Positions 36,236-44,899 of a stretch of DNA of 64,000 nucleotides are shown piece by piece; position 1 is the stretch's first letter; the number at the start of each line of letters is the position of its first letter. The stretch comes from Halanaerobium praevalens DSM 2228 (GTDB lineage: Bacteria; Bacillota; Halanaerobiia; Halanaerobiales; Halanaerobiaceae). Location: positions 1 to 64,000 of the forward strand of contig NC_017455.1 in assembly GCF_000165465.1 (NCBI RefSeq), in the 5' to 3' direction. Made by a program: the position numbers and the translations under genes. A model generated the notes under the pieces. The model ran no database searches. It saw nothing but the letters and a program-made list of their open reading frames with translations, and was not told the origin of the DNA.

Positions 36236-37520
36236 TGACAAAAAGAATATCTGTCGAGTTTTGACTGCAATTTTGGCAGCTGAAAATTATCTTGTTGACT
36301 CTGCTAATGATCCTTTAAAAGCTGTTGAGAAAGCTAAGAAATTTAAGCCAGATTTAATTATTTCAGATATTAAAATGCCTGGTTTAAATGGTTTAGAATT
36401 TTACCAACTTCTATTGCAAAATAATTTGGATTTAAAATTAATATTTATGACTGCTTTTGGTAGTATTCCAATGGCTGTTGAGGCAATTAAAATGGGGGCT
36501 TCGGAATTTTTAACTAAACCAATTGATTATGAAGAGTTAAAATTAAAAATTCGTAATTTATTATTTGATAATCAAAGTAATATTGCTTCTCATTATACTG
36601 AAAAATATCCTAAAATTATTGGTCAGAGTCAGGCAATTATAGATTTAATTGAAAAAATAGATTTAGCAGCAGATTATAGTTCAACAGTTTTAATTCAAGG
36701 AGAGAGTGGAACTGGCAAAGAGCTTGTAGCTCAAGCTTTACATTATCACAGTCAGAGAGCTACCGAAAAGTTTGTTGCTGTTAATTGTGCTGCTTTAGGT
36801 AGGAATTTAATTGAATCAGAGTTATTTGGCCACCGTAAAGGAGCTTTTACAGGTGCTATAAGTGATAAGAAAGGAAAATTTGAAATAGCAGATGGTGGTA
36901 GTATACTTTTAGATGAAATCAGTGAAATTGATTTAGATATTCAGGCAAAACTTTTACGTGTTTTACAAGAAAAAGAATTTGAAAAAGTTGGTGAAAATAG
37001 GACAATTAAAAGTGATGTGAGAGTAATTGCAACTACTAATCAAAATTTAGCTGAAATGGTAAAAAATAATAAATTTAGAGAAGACCTTTATTATCGTTTA
37101 AATGTGATTCCGATTTTTATGCCTCCTTTAAGAGCCAGAAAAGAAGATATTAAATTATTAGTTGATTTTTTTATAGATAAAATTTGTGAGAAAGAAAAAA
37201 TTGTAAAGAAAACAATTAGCCAAGAAGCTATTGATGTCTTAAAACAGCATAATTGGCCAGGGAATGTAAGAGAATTAGAACATGTAATAGAGCGTTTAAT
37301 AATTACAAACAGAAGTGAGAAAATATCTGCTTTAGCTGTTTATAATGAGCTGCCAAAGAGTAAATTAGAGGCTGCTAAATCTGGTTTAACAGAAAAAGAG
37401 AAATTAATTGAGGCTTTAAAAATAGCAAAAGGGAATAAAACAGAAGCAGCTAAAATTTTGGCAATCTCGAGAAGGACTCTTTATAACTGGCTGCAAAAAT
37501 ATGGTTTAGAAGAAGCCTAA
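36213..37520 (+). CDS. NtrC-family sigma-54-dependent response regulator
   Basis: A 435-aa activator. The receiver domain (1-118) has DD at 8-9 and the phospho-acceptor Asp in IISDIKMPGLNG. The AAA+ domain has Walker A GESGTGKE, the sigma-54 contact loop GAFTGA, DGGSILLDEI and RLNVIPIFMPPLR. The Fis-type helix-turn-helix is KTEAAKILAISRRTLYNWL. It is translated in overlap with the kinase. A -24/-12 promoter at 37723-37736 before the transporter genes and a palindrome at 37542-37558 are its likely targets. Confidence 0.95.
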   Translation: MKKILIVDDKKNICRVLTAILAAENYLVDSANDPLKAVEKAKKFKPDLIISDIKMPGLNGLEFYQLLLQNNLDLKLIFMTAFGSIPMAVEAIKMGASEFLTKPIDYEELKLKIRNLLFDNQSNIASHYTEKYPKIIGQSQAIIDLIEKIDLAADYSSTVLIQGESGTGKELVAQALHYHSQRATEKFVAVNCAALGRNLIESELFGHRKGAFTGAISDKKGKFEIADGGSILLDEISEIDLDIQAKLLRVLQEKEFEKVGENRTIKSDVRVIATTNQNLAEMVKNNKFREDLYYRLNVIPIFMPPLRARKEDIKLLVDFFIDKICEKEKIVKKTISQEAIDVLKQHNWPGNVRELEHVIERLIITNRSEKISALAVYNELPKSKLEAAKSGLTEKEKLIEALKIAKGNKTEAAKILAISRRTLYNWLQKYGLEEA

Positions 37521-37541
37521 TTTCAGCTGAGAAAGCTTTAC

Positions 37542-37558
37542 ATTTTGGTGTGCAAAAT
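37542..37558. promoter_or_regulatory. Candidate enhancer site for the NtrC-type regulator
   Basis: Inverted repeat ATTTTG-GTGTG-CAAAAT just after the regulator gene, about 185 bp upstream of the sigma-54-like promoter; a usual distance for activator sites of this class. Confidence 0.45.
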
Positions 37559-37600
37559 AAAAAAAATTATACATTTTAAGAAAATAATTTATTTCAATTA

Positions 37601-37633
37601 AGGAAACCAGTTTTGAGTGGTTTCCTTTTTTTT
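37601..37633 (+). terminator. Terminator after the response regulator gene
   Basis: GGAAACCA-GTTTTGA-GTGGTTTCC followed by nine T residues, separating the sensor genes from the transporter genes. Confidence 0.9.
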
Positions 37634-37720
37634 ATTAATTAAATGAGATTAAGGGCTGTTAAAATAGGCTTCAAGCTTAAATAAATAATTTGTTATCTTT
37701 TAATTATACTTTAGTTAAGT

Positions 37721-37738
37721 TAGGAATAAAAATTGCAT
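37721..37738 (+). promoter_or_regulatory. Sigma-54-type promoter of the TTT transporter
   Basis: TAGGAATAAAAATTGCAT: GG at 37723-37724 and GC at 37735-37736 with exactly 10 nt between, matching the invariant GG-N10-GC of -24/-12 promoters. It lies 38 nt before the coding start and downstream of a sigma-54 activator gene. Confidence 0.65.
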
Positions 37739-37774
37739 TAGTTATAGTTGAATAAAAAAAGGGAGGAATTTAAA

Positions 37775-38725
37775 ATGAAAAAAGTTCTATTAATTTTATT
37801 AATCTTAGCAATGTTTTTTAGTTTAACTATTAGTAATGCAGCTGCAGCTTATCCAGAAAAACCAGTGCAGATGATTGTTGCTTTTAGTGCTGGTGGAGGA
37901 ACAGATACAGCTGCTAGAACAATAGCAAAATATTTTAAAAGATATACCGATCAGTCTTTAGTAGTTGTTAATAAACCAGGTGGAAGTGGGGAAGTTGGAT
38001 TTACTCAATTAGCTATGGCCAAAACAGATGGTTATACAATTGGTTTTCTAAACACACCTCATGTTGTTACACCACCAATTATGAGAAAGACTAATTTTAG
38101 TTTAGATAGTTTTGTTCCCATTGCAAATATTGTTACAGATCCTGGTGTTTTAGTTGTTAGAAATGATGATCAGTTTGCAAATTTAGCTGAATTTATTCAG
38201 TATGCTCAAGCAAATAAGATTAGTACTGCAAGTGGAGCTCCTGGTGGAGATGACCATTTAGCCGGTTTAAATATTATGGATGAGACAAATGTTAAATTGA
38301 CTATGATTCCATTTAATGGTTCTTCAGAACAAAAAAGTCAATTATTAGGTAAACATGTAGATGCTGCCTTAATGAATGCAAGTCAGGTTAAATCATTAGT
38401 TGATGCTGGTGATTTAAAAGTATTAGCAGTAATGGCTAAGAAAAGAAGCAGTTATTATCCAGAGGCACCAACCTTTATTGAAGCAGGTTATGAAGTTGTT
38501 TCTGGTTCTTCAAGAGGAATAGCAGCTCCTAAAGGAATGGACCAAGCTCAGATTGAAAAATTAGCTGCAGTTTGTGCAAAAATTGTAAAAGATGAAGATT
38601 TTTTAAGAGAAGCTGAAAATCTTAATTTAATTATGGATTATATGCCTCAAGCTGAATATCAAGCTTATTTAGCAGAAATGAATGCTAAATACAGCAAAAT
38701 GTGGGAAGCTAATCCTTGGAATTAA
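37775..38725 (+). CDS. tctC: Tripartite tricarboxylate transporter, binding protein TctC
   Basis: Exported solute-binding protein of a TTT carrier. I use ATG 37775, which follows GGGAGG by 8 nt, giving 316 aa; an in-frame TTG at 37748 lies before that ribosome site. The signal peptide is about 1-24. Typical Bug/TctC motifs are YPEKPVQMIVAFSAGGGTD, VVNKPGGSGEVGF and the C-terminal AAPKGM. The substrate is probably a carboxylate but cannot be read from sequence. A terminator downstream would make this protein more abundant than the membrane subunits. Confidence 0.93.
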   Translation: MKKVLLILLILAMFFSLTISNAAAAYPEKPVQMIVAFSAGGGTDTAARTIAKYFKRYTDQSLVVVNKPGGSGEVGFTQLAMAKTDGYTIGFLNTPHVVTPPIMRKTNFSLDSFVPIANIVTDPGVLVVRNDDQFANLAEFIQYAQANKISTASGAPGGDDHLAGLNIMDETNVKLTMIPFNGSSEQKSQLLGKHVDAALMNASQVKSLVDAGDLKVLAVMAKKRSSYYPEAPTFIEAGYEVVSGSSRGIAAPKGMDQAQIEKLAAVCAKIVKDEDFLREAENLNLIMDYMPQAEYQAYLAEMNAKYSKMWEANPWN

Positions 38726-38737
38726 ATTTTAAATTTA

Positions 38738-38766
38738 AAGTCGGGAATTAGTCCCGGCTTTTTCTT
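38738..38766 (+). terminator. Attenuating terminator between tctC and tctB
   Basis: AAGTCGGGA-ATTAG-TCCCGGCTT then TTTCTTT. Partial read-through would give excess binding protein over the membrane subunits. Confidence 0.8.
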
Positions 38767-38833
38767 TGCTTAAAAAATATAATTATTTTAATTAGTAATT
38801 ATTATAAAATTAGAAACTAAGAGGTGAATTTAA

Positions 38834-39331
38834 ATGGAAATGTGGAAAAGAGATAGAATAGTTGCTATCTTTATGCTTGTTTTATCAGGCTTAGCTTATT
38901 ATGGGAGTAGATCCTTTTCAGAAATGGCACAAATTTTTCCTACTTACATCATTTATGTTTTAGCAATTCTTTCTTTGCTGCTTTTGCTAAAAACTTTTAA
39001 TAAGGATAATTATAAGCATATAGAACAAGAAGTAGATCAAAAAACAGGTGAAGTTAAAGAGGTTATTGAAAAAGCTGAGGTAGTTACAATTGATCAAGAA
39101 GGTAAAAAAAGAGTGTTAATTACTGTACTTGCAACTATTGCTTATATATATTTAATGAATTATTTAGGCTTTTTTGTGACAACTTATTGTTTTATGTTTG
39201 TTTTATTTACCCTGCTAAAAGTAAATAATTTAATGGTGAAAATATTTGTACCATTATTTACTTCTGCTTTTGTTTTTTTGATTTTTAGAGTCTTTTTAAC
39301 AGTTCCCACCCCAAAGGGGATATTTTTCTAA
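38834..39331 (+). CDS. tctB: Tripartite tricarboxylate transporter small subunit TctB
   Basis: A 165-aa membrane protein with four hydrophobic segments (about 9-25, 33-52, 95-115, 120-160) and a charged cytoplasmic loop between the second and third. It belongs to the TctB family by length, topology and position between tctC and tctA. The start follows AAGAGGTG. tctA begins 16 nt later. Confidence 0.88.
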   Translation: MEMWKRDRIVAIFMLVLSGLAYYGSRSFSEMAQIFPTYIIYVLAILSLLLLLKTFNKDNYKHIEQEVDQKTGEVKEVIEKAEVVTIDQEGKKRVLITVLATIAYIYLMNYLGFFVTTYCFMFVLFTLLKVNNLMVKIFVPLFTSAFVFLIFRVFLTVPTPKGIFF

Positions 39332-39347
39332 AAAGGAGTTGAGATAA

Positions 39348-40850
39348 ATGTTTGGAATGGTATTTAATGCTTTTTCGGTTTTATTAATGCCTATCAATTT
39401 ATTAGCTGTTGCGGCAGGGATGGTTTCGGGAATTATAGTTGGAGCTCTGCCTGGATTAACAGCAACAATGGCTGTGGCTTTATTAGTGCCAGTAACTTTT
39501 AGTATAAATCCAATTACAAGTTTAGCTATGTTAGGTGGAGTTTATTGTGGTGGTATTTATGGAGGTTCTATTTCTTCAATACTTTTAGCTACTCCAGGAA
39601 CACCAGCTGCAGCAGCTACTGCTATTGATGGTCATCCAATGGCCCAAAAAGGAGAAGCTGGTCAAGCTTTAGGAATAGCAACTATTAGTTCTTTTTTCGG
39701 AGGAATTACTAGTGCAGTTGCTTTATTATTTATTTCTACCTGGTTAGTTCAATTTGCCTTAAAATTTGGCCCTTCAGAGTATTTCTTTTTAGCTGTTTTA
39801 GGTTTAACTACAATAGTAACTTTATCAACTGATTCATTACTAAAGGGACTTTTAAGTGGAGTTTTTGGACTTTTAATTGCAACAGTGGGGATGGATCCAA
39901 TTAGTGCTTTTCCTCGCTTTACTTTTGGCAATGTTAATCTTTTAAGTGGGATTCCTTTTATGCCAGCTATGATAGGGTTATTTTCTGTTAGTCAGGTTTT
40001 GAAATTAATTCGTAAAGGTGGTACAATTTCTAATTCTACTGATAAAGTTAAAATAGGTAGAGTAATGCCTAATTTTAAAGAGTTTAAGAGATTATTACCA
40101 ACTATTTTAAAAGGCTCAGGGATGGGAACAGTAATTGGTATCTTACCTGGAGCTGGTTCAACAATTGCTTCTTTTATTAGTTATAATGAGGCTAAACGCT
40201 CAGGCAAAAAAACAGATATATTTGGAGAAGGAGAACCTAAAGGGGTAGCTGCTACAGAGTCCGCTAACAATGGTGTAACAGGTGGTTCTTTGATTCCTTT
40301 ACTTACTTTAGGAATTCCTGGTAATTCAGTTGCAGCTGTTTTATTAGGTGGATTAATGATTCAAGGTTTAATTCCTGGTCCAGATCTTTTTACTCTATAT
40401 GGTGATATAACTTATGCTTTTATTGTTTCCTTATTTATAAGTAATATTTTTATGTTAGTTATTGGTTTAGCAGGTGCTAAATATTTTGCGAGGGTAACAA
40501 ATGTTTCAAATAAAATATTAGTACCTATTATTTTAGTCTTAAGTGTTATTGGTTCTTTTTCAATTCAAAATAGTATTTTTGATGTTTGGTTGATGTTTGG
40601 TTTTGGTCTTTTAGGATTTTTATTTAATTTCCTTGGTTTTTCTTCAAGTCCAATTGTTTTAGCTTTAATTTTAGGACCAATAGCAGAAGAAGGATTTACT
40701 AGATCAATGCTTTTATCTGGAGGAGAATGGGGAATCTTTTTTAGTAACCCAATTTCTATAATTTTAATTAGTCTTTCAGTTATAGCTTTAATACCACCAA
40801 TTATCCGTTATCTTAAAGATAGAAAGAAAATTTCGGAAAAAAATAATTAA
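39348..40850 (+). CDS. tctA: Tripartite tricarboxylate transporter large subunit TctA
   Basis: A 500-aa permease with about 12 membrane helices. Family motifs are GALPGLTATMAVALLVPVTF, GGVYCGGIYGGSISSILL, TPGTPAAAATAIDG and the second-half repeat GILPGAGSTIASFISY with EGEPKGVAATESANN and LTLGIPGN. It would import a carboxylate with the TctC protein using an ion gradient. Expression is probably controlled by the two-component system encoded upstream. The mgtC-like gene follows within 6 nt. Confidence 0.95.
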   Translation: MFGMVFNAFSVLLMPINLLAVAAGMVSGIIVGALPGLTATMAVALLVPVTFSINPITSLAMLGGVYCGGIYGGSISSILLATPGTPAAAATAIDGHPMAQKGEAGQALGIATISSFFGGITSAVALLFISTWLVQFALKFGPSEYFFLAVLGLTTIVTLSTDSLLKGLLSGVFGLLIATVGMDPISAFPRFTFGNVNLLSGIPFMPAMIGLFSVSQVLKLIRKGGTISNSTDKVKIGRVMPNFKEFKRLLPTILKGSGMGTVIGILPGAGSTIASFISYNEAKRSGKKTDIFGEGEPKGVAATESANNGVTGGSLIPLLTLGIPGNSVAAVLLGGLMIQGLIPGPDLFTLYGDITYAFIVSLFISNIFMLVIGLAGAKYFARVTNVSNKILVPIILVLSVIGSFSIQNSIFDVWLMFGFGLLGFLFNFLGFSSSPIVLALILGPIAEEGFTRSMLLSGGEWGIFFSNPISIILISLSVIALIPPIIRYLKDRKKISEKNN

Positions 40851-40856
40851 AAAGGG

Positions 40857-41537
40857 GTGATTGCAGTAGTTTCAGAAAAGAATATAATAATCAACTTAAT
40901 TTTGGCTTTGTTTTTAAGTGGTTTAATTGGCTTTGAAAGAGAACAGCATGAGAGACCTGCAGGTTTAAGAACTCATGTTTTAGTTGGGACTGGAGCAACA
41001 ATAATTATGATGATTTCGCTGGCAATGCATGAGATTAATGTCGAAAATGATGCAGGTCGAATAGCAGCTCAGGTAGTTAGTGGAGTTGGTTTTTTAGGAG
41101 CAGGGACAATAATTAAAGAAGGATTTTCAGTTAAAGGTTTAACTACTGCAGCCAGCCTCTGGGCAACAGCAGCAATTGGTTTAGCAATTGGAGCTAATTA
41201 TTATTTTTTAGCTGTTTTAACTACTTTGTTTGTCATAGTCAGCTTGTATTTGCTAAATAGTATAGAGTTTAATAAAAACTCAAAAAAATATAGACGTTTA
41301 AAATTTAGACTAAAAAATGAAAATGAAATTTTAAGTAAAATCAGTAATATTTTAAACACAGATCAGCTTCGGATTAGAGGTATGCAGATTAAAAGAGATT
41401 TTCGGAAGCTAAGTGAAAGTGAAAATGAAATAATAGTTAAATATAAACTAGAAAGTAGAGATAAAGAGAAATTATTACAAGCAGCAAACAAACTATTAGA
41501 AAATGAAGAAATAATAGAATTAGATATTAGTGATTAA
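40857..41537 (+). CDS. MgtC/SapB family membrane protein, copy 1
   Basis: A 226-aa MgtC-type protein. It has about four membrane helices with SGLIGFEREQHERPAGLRTH, GRIAAQVVSGVGFLGAGTII and GLTTAASLWATAAIGLA. A C-terminal ACT-like cytoplasmic domain starts about residue 145. The start is unclear: GTG 40857 lies inside the apparent ribosome site AAAAAGGGGTGA, and the codon matching the ATG of copy 2 is GTA here. Nearly identical at DNA level to 46283-46954. Known members affect magnesium and membrane-potential homeostasis; the role here is unknown. Confidence 0.85.
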   Translation: MIAVVSEKNIIINLILALFLSGLIGFEREQHERPAGLRTHVLVGTGATIIMMISLAMHEINVENDAGRIAAQVVSGVGFLGAGTIIKEGFSVKGLTTAASLWATAAIGLAIGANYYFLAVLTTLFVIVSLYLLNSIEFNKNSKKYRRLKFRLKNENEILSKISNILNTDQLRIRGMQIKRDFRKLSESENEIIVKYKLESRDKEKLLQAANKLLENEEIIELDISD

Positions 41538-41592
41538 AAAATTAATATTAAAATAAGATGTTAACAAAGTCTACCTTAATTGGTAGGCTTTT
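40869..41592 (+). repeat. mgtC direct repeat, copy 1
   Basis: 724 bp, colinear with 46286-47009, with only scattered substitutions (for example AGTGGTTTAATT against AGCGGCTTAATT). It covers the whole gene and the downstream terminator. The two copies bracket glpP, the phosphodiesterase and the TRAP genes. Confidence 0.95.
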
Positions 41593-41597
41593 TTTGA
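41566..41597 (+). terminator. Terminator after mgtC copy 1
   Basis: AAGTCTACC-TTAATT-GGTAGGCTT then TTTTT. Confidence 0.88.
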
Positions 41598-41693
41598 GCA
41601 AATTATTAGAAAAATAAAGGAAAATGCGAATAATTGTAGAAAATAATAATTAGCCAAATAAATTTAAGTTACTTAATTAGATGAGGTGTTAAA

Positions 41694-42266
41694 GTGTCAT
41701 ATTTAGCAAAAATTTTAAATCAGAGTCCTGTAATTGCTGCAGTTAAAAGTATTAGTGATATTCAAAAGGTACCTGAAAAAATAAATGTTATTTTAATTTT
41801 ATATACTGATATTTTTTATTTGGAAAAAATGATCGACTTAGCAGTTGCCAAAGATCTCCTTGTTTTATTACATGTAGATTTATTTAAGGGGCTAAGTCGA
41901 GATGAATATGGAATTAAATATTTAGCTCAAAAAACAGGAATTGATGGTATTGTTTCAACTAAAGGCTATTTGATTAAAGCTGCTAAAAAACATAATTTAA
42001 TTGCTGTCCAAAGATTGTTTATTTTAGATTCATCCGCTTTTGAAAAAGCTTTGAGAATTGTAAATGATGCTCAACCAGACTTTATAGAGGTTTTACCTGG
42101 ACTTGTTTATCCCCGGATTGCGAAAAAGCTGAGAAGAAGGATTAATCAACCTTTAATTGCAGGTGGAATGATCGAAAAAACTAAAGATATTGATGATATT
42201 TTAGCTGCAAAGGCAATTGCTATTTCTACTAGTAATAAAAAATTATGGACTTATAGAAATTATTAA
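41694..42266 (+). CDS. glpP: Glycerol-3-phosphate-responsive antiterminator GlpP
   Basis: A 190-aa RNA-binding TIM-barrel-type regulator; GTG start after GAGGTG. Family marks are SPVIAAVKSISD, HVDLFKGLSRDEYG, DGIVSTKGYLIKAAKK, AVQRLFILDSSAFEKA, FIEVLPGLVYP, PLIAGGMIE and AISTSNKKLW. In Bacillus, GlpP with G3P binds glp leader RNAs and blocks a terminator. Two leader hairpins sharing a motif in this window (15966-16032 and 42412-42499) are the natural targets, so this gene probably links G3P level to glycerol and glycerophosphodiester use. Confidence 0.93.
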   Translation: MSYLAKILNQSPVIAAVKSISDIQKVPEKINVILILYTDIFYLEKMIDLAVAKDLLVLLHVDLFKGLSRDEYGIKYLAQKTGIDGIVSTKGYLIKAAKKHNLIAVQRLFILDSSAFEKALRIVNDAQPDFIEVLPGLVYPRIAKKLRRRINQPLIAGGMIEKTKDIDDILAAKAIAISTSNKKLWTYRNY

Positions 42267-42322
42267 ATTAAAATATTTTGTTAATAAATATATTGTAATA
42301 TTTTTAAAATTTAAAAAATTAT

Positions 42323-42351
42323 TTGACTTTTATCCCAAAAAAGATTATAAT
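42323..42351 (+). promoter_or_regulatory. Promoter of the phosphodiesterase gene
   Basis: TTGACT (42323-42328), 17-bp spacer, TATAAT (42346-42351). It lies upstream of the GlpP-type leader hairpin, the same order as in the glycerol operon. Confidence 0.85.
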
Positions 42352-42411
42352 AATAATTGTTAAATTACTTTGAATTATTAAATTAAATAGTTAAATAGGT
42401 GAATTTAGAGA

Positions 42412-42499
42412 AATCCTATTTGTATAATTAAAGGCTGTTTAGAAACTTTAAATAGTCTCTGGGATATTTATGCCCAAATTATACAGATAGGATTTTTTA
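42412..42499 (+). promoter_or_regulatory. Second GlpP-type leader terminator
   Basis: Arms AATCCTATTTGTATAAT (42412-42428) and ATTATACAGATAGGATT (42478-42494), one mismatch, followed by TTTTTATTTT. GATATTTATGCCCAAA (42463-42478) sits just before the right arm, as in the glycerol-operon leader. The hairpin ends about 25 nt before the coding start, so it directly gates the phosphodiesterase gene. Confidence 0.75.
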
Positions 42500-42524
42500 T
42501 TTTAAAAAGATGGGAGGTGAAAAA

Positions 42525-43259
42525 TTGAAAAAAATATTAAATATTGCTCATAAAGGGGCTAGTGGTAACTATCCAGAAAATTCTATGCTTGCCTTTACTA
42601 AAGCAATAGAAATGGGGTGTGATGGTTTTGAAGCTGATGTTCAGTTAACTAAGGATCAAGTACCAGTTATTTTCCATGACGAAAAATTAGATAATTTAAC
42701 AGATGCTAAAGGCTTATTAGCTGATTATAGTTACCAAGAATTAAGTAAGTTTGAGTTATTAAAAAATAAAAACGATAACTATGAAGTTCAAAAAATACCT
42801 AAATTGGACCAATTATTAGCTTTAGTTAAAAAGCATAACTTATTTCTTAATTTAGAATTAAAAAATAATATAATTTTTTATAAAAATTTAGAAAAAATAG
42901 TTTTGGCTAAACTAAAAGAATTTAACTTAGAAAACAAAGTTCTGATTTCTTCTTTTAATCACTATTCTTTAAAGAATTTTGCAGAATTAGCTCCCACAGT
43001 TGATTTAGGCTTATTATATGAGTCAAATCTATATCAACCAGAAAAATATGCTAATTCTTTAGATTTTTCAGTGAAATCTTTAAACCCAGCTTTTACAACT
43101 TTAAACTCTGAAAATGTAAAAGAAATTCAGGTAAATGGTTATCAAGTTTTTCCTTATACTTTAAACAAAAAAGAAGATTTTATCAAAATGAAAGAATATG
43201 GAGTTGATGGGATTATTACAGATTATCCAGATCAGTTAAAAAATATTCTTAATAATTAA
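42525..43259 (+). CDS. Glycerophosphodiester phosphodiesterase
   Basis: Hydrolyses glycerophosphodiesters to G3P plus an alcohol. The true start is probably TTG 42525: GGGAGGTG at 42511-42518 is its ribosome site, while ATG 42510 lies in front of that site. The protein is 244 aa without a signal peptide, so cytoplasmic. GDPD motifs are IAHKGASGNYPENSMLAF (catalytic His), DGFEADVQLTKDQVPVIFHDE (catalytic acids and second His), LNLELKN and DGIITDYPD. Preceded by a GlpP-type leader; TRAP genes follow. Confidence 0.93.
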   Translation: MKKILNIAHKGASGNYPENSMLAFTKAIEMGCDGFEADVQLTKDQVPVIFHDEKLDNLTDAKGLLADYSYQELSKFELLKNKNDNYEVQKIPKLDQLLALVKKHNLFLNLELKNNIIFYKNLEKIVLAKLKEFNLENKVLISSFNHYSLKNFAELAPTVDLGLLYESNLYQPEKYANSLDFSVKSLNPAFTTLNSENVKEIQVNGYQVFPYTLNKKEDFIKMKEYGVDGIITDYPDQLKNILNN

Positions 43260-43301
43260 TTTTTATTTAAGTTTTTTTAAAAAAATAAGGGGGATAAAAA
43301 A

Positions 43302-44321
43302 ATGAAAAAAATTACTTTAACTTTAGCTGTGCTTTTAATTCTAGGAACTGTGATTTTTGGTGGAACTGCTTTAGCTGCTGATGATTATGATATTACTATT
43401 CGCTTAAGCCATGTTTTTCATCCAGATGAAGATTTATCAATAGTTATTGAAAATGTAACTGAGAGAATTAAAGAAAAAACTGATGGTGATGTAAATATTA
43501 TTGTTTTTCCAAATAACCAGATAGCTTCTTATAAAGATGGTGTTGAACAGGTAATAAGAGGAGCCAATTTTATTTCAGCAGAAGATCCTACTTATATTGG
43601 AGATTATGTACCTGATTTTACTGCTTTAGTGGGACCAATGCTTTATGACAGTTATGATGAATATTTAGCAATGACTAAAACTGAATTAGTTCAGGATCTT
43701 AAAAAAGAAGCTGAAGAAGAGCATAATATTAAAATCTTATCTTTAGATTATATCTTTGGTTTTAGAAATTTAATTACTGATCAGGTAATTAGAACTCCTG
43801 AAGATTTAGAAGGAATAAAGCTTAGAGTTCCAGGAAGTCAGTTATTTATTGATACTTTAAATGCAATGGGAGCTAATTCCACTCCTTTACCATGGGGAGA
43901 AACTATTTCTGCTTTACAACAGGGAGTAGTAGATGGAATAGAGGGTACAGAATTTACAAATTTAGCAGATGGAATTTATGAAATTAAGAAAAATGTAGCT
44001 ACAACTCGTCATTTCTTGGGAACTTTAGGTATTTATATTTCAGCTGATGTATGGGATGAAATGCCTGCAGAGTACAGAACAATTGTCCAAGAAGAATTTG
44101 ATAAAGGTTCTTTAGAGTTAGTAAATAGACTAAAAAATAGTCATGCAGAAGTTGTATCTGAATTAGAAGCTAATGGAGTTAAGTTCAATAGTGTTGATCG
44201 AGAAGCTTTTGTTGAAGCAACTGAGCATATCTATGATGAATTCCCTGGTTTCAGTCCTGATATTTATCAGAGACTCCAAAGTGAATTAGAAATAATTAGA
44301 GAAGATTTAGAAAATAAATAA
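43302..44321 (+). CDS. dctP: TRAP transporter binding protein (DctP family)
   Basis: A 339-aa exported binding protein with signal peptide (about 1-25, ending TALAAD). DctP marks are IRLSHVFHPDEDLS, the carboxylate-binding region GIKLRVPGSQLFIDTLNAMG, and PLPWGETISALQQGVVDGIEG. The start follows AGGGGGAT. Because it follows the GlpP-controlled phosphodiesterase by 42 nt it may share its leader. The substrate is unknown, and a glycerol-derived or glycerophosphodiester-linked compound is only a guess. Confidence 0.9.
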   Translation: MKKITLTLAVLLILGTVIFGGTALAADDYDITIRLSHVFHPDEDLSIVIENVTERIKEKTDGDVNIIVFPNNQIASYKDGVEQVIRGANFISAEDPTYIGDYVPDFTALVGPMLYDSYDEYLAMTKTELVQDLKKEAEEEHNIKILSLDYIFGFRNLITDQVIRTPEDLEGIKLRVPGSQLFIDTLNAMGANSTPLPWGETISALQQGVVDGIEGTEFTNLADGIYEIKKNVATTRHFLGTLGIYISADVWDEMPAEYRTIVQEEFDKGSLELVNRLKNSHAEVVSELEANGVKFNSVDREAFVEATEHIYDEFPGFSPDIYQRLQSELEIIREDLENK

Positions 44322-44345
44322 AGCTTAAGTAAATAGCTTAAACTT

Positions 44346-44382
44346 AAATTGTCCTAACAATAAATCATGTTAGGGCAATTTA
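44346..44382. terminator. Attenuating hairpin after dctP
   Basis: AAATTGTCCTAACA (44346-44359) pairs with TGTTAGGGCAATTT (44369-44382) with one mismatch. Few T residues follow, so read-through to dctQ is expected, with more binding protein than membrane subunits. Confidence 0.65.
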
Positions 44383-44413
44383 ATTCTATTAGAAGGCAAA
44401 GGAGGAAAGTAGA

Positions 44414-44884
44414 ATGAAGATTTTAGGGAAATTAGAAGAAATTTTGAGCGCTTCTTTTATTTTGATTACAGTAATTTTAGTAATTATGAATGTTATTATG
44501 AGATATTTATTAAATATGGGCATTTTTTGGACAGAAGAAGTAGCTACTTATTGTTTTGTTTGGAGTGTTTTTTTAGGTGCTAGTGCTGCTTATAAACAGA
44601 GGATACATATTGGTATAGATCTTTTAACTAGAATAGTTCCTGAAAATTTAAAACCTTTAAGTAAAATGATTATTAATTTCTTTATGATTTTAATTAATGG
44701 TTATATTACTTATTTAGCTGTTATTTTTGTCAGTTTTTCAATTGGAAAGCCAACTCCAGTTTTGGGTGTTTCTTCTGCTTATGTAAATTCGGCAGTATTA
44801 GTTGCTTTTGCTTTAATGACTTTTCATGCTCTAAGGTATTTTATTAAGAATTTAAAATTAATGGTCAAGGAAAACAATAACTAA
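44414..44884 (+). CDS. dctQ: TRAP transporter small membrane subunit (DctQ family)
   Basis: A 156-aa protein with four membrane helices (about 13-30, 45-60, 88-108, 125-143). DctQ features are NVIMRYLLNMGIFWTEEVATYCFVW and the loop KQRIHIGIDLL (the quoted stretches are separate landmarks). The start has AAAGGAGGAAAG. It joins the binding protein and the DctM permease, which begins 16 nt later. Confidence 0.9.
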   Translation: MKILGKLEEILSASFILITVILVIMNVIMRYLLNMGIFWTEEVATYCFVWSVFLGASAAYKQRIHIGIDLLTRIVPENLKPLSKMIINFFMILINGYITYLAVIFVSFSIGKPTPVLGVSSAYVNSAVLVAFALMTFHALRYFIKNLKLMVKENNN

Positions 44885-44899
44885 AAAAGGAGTGATTTT

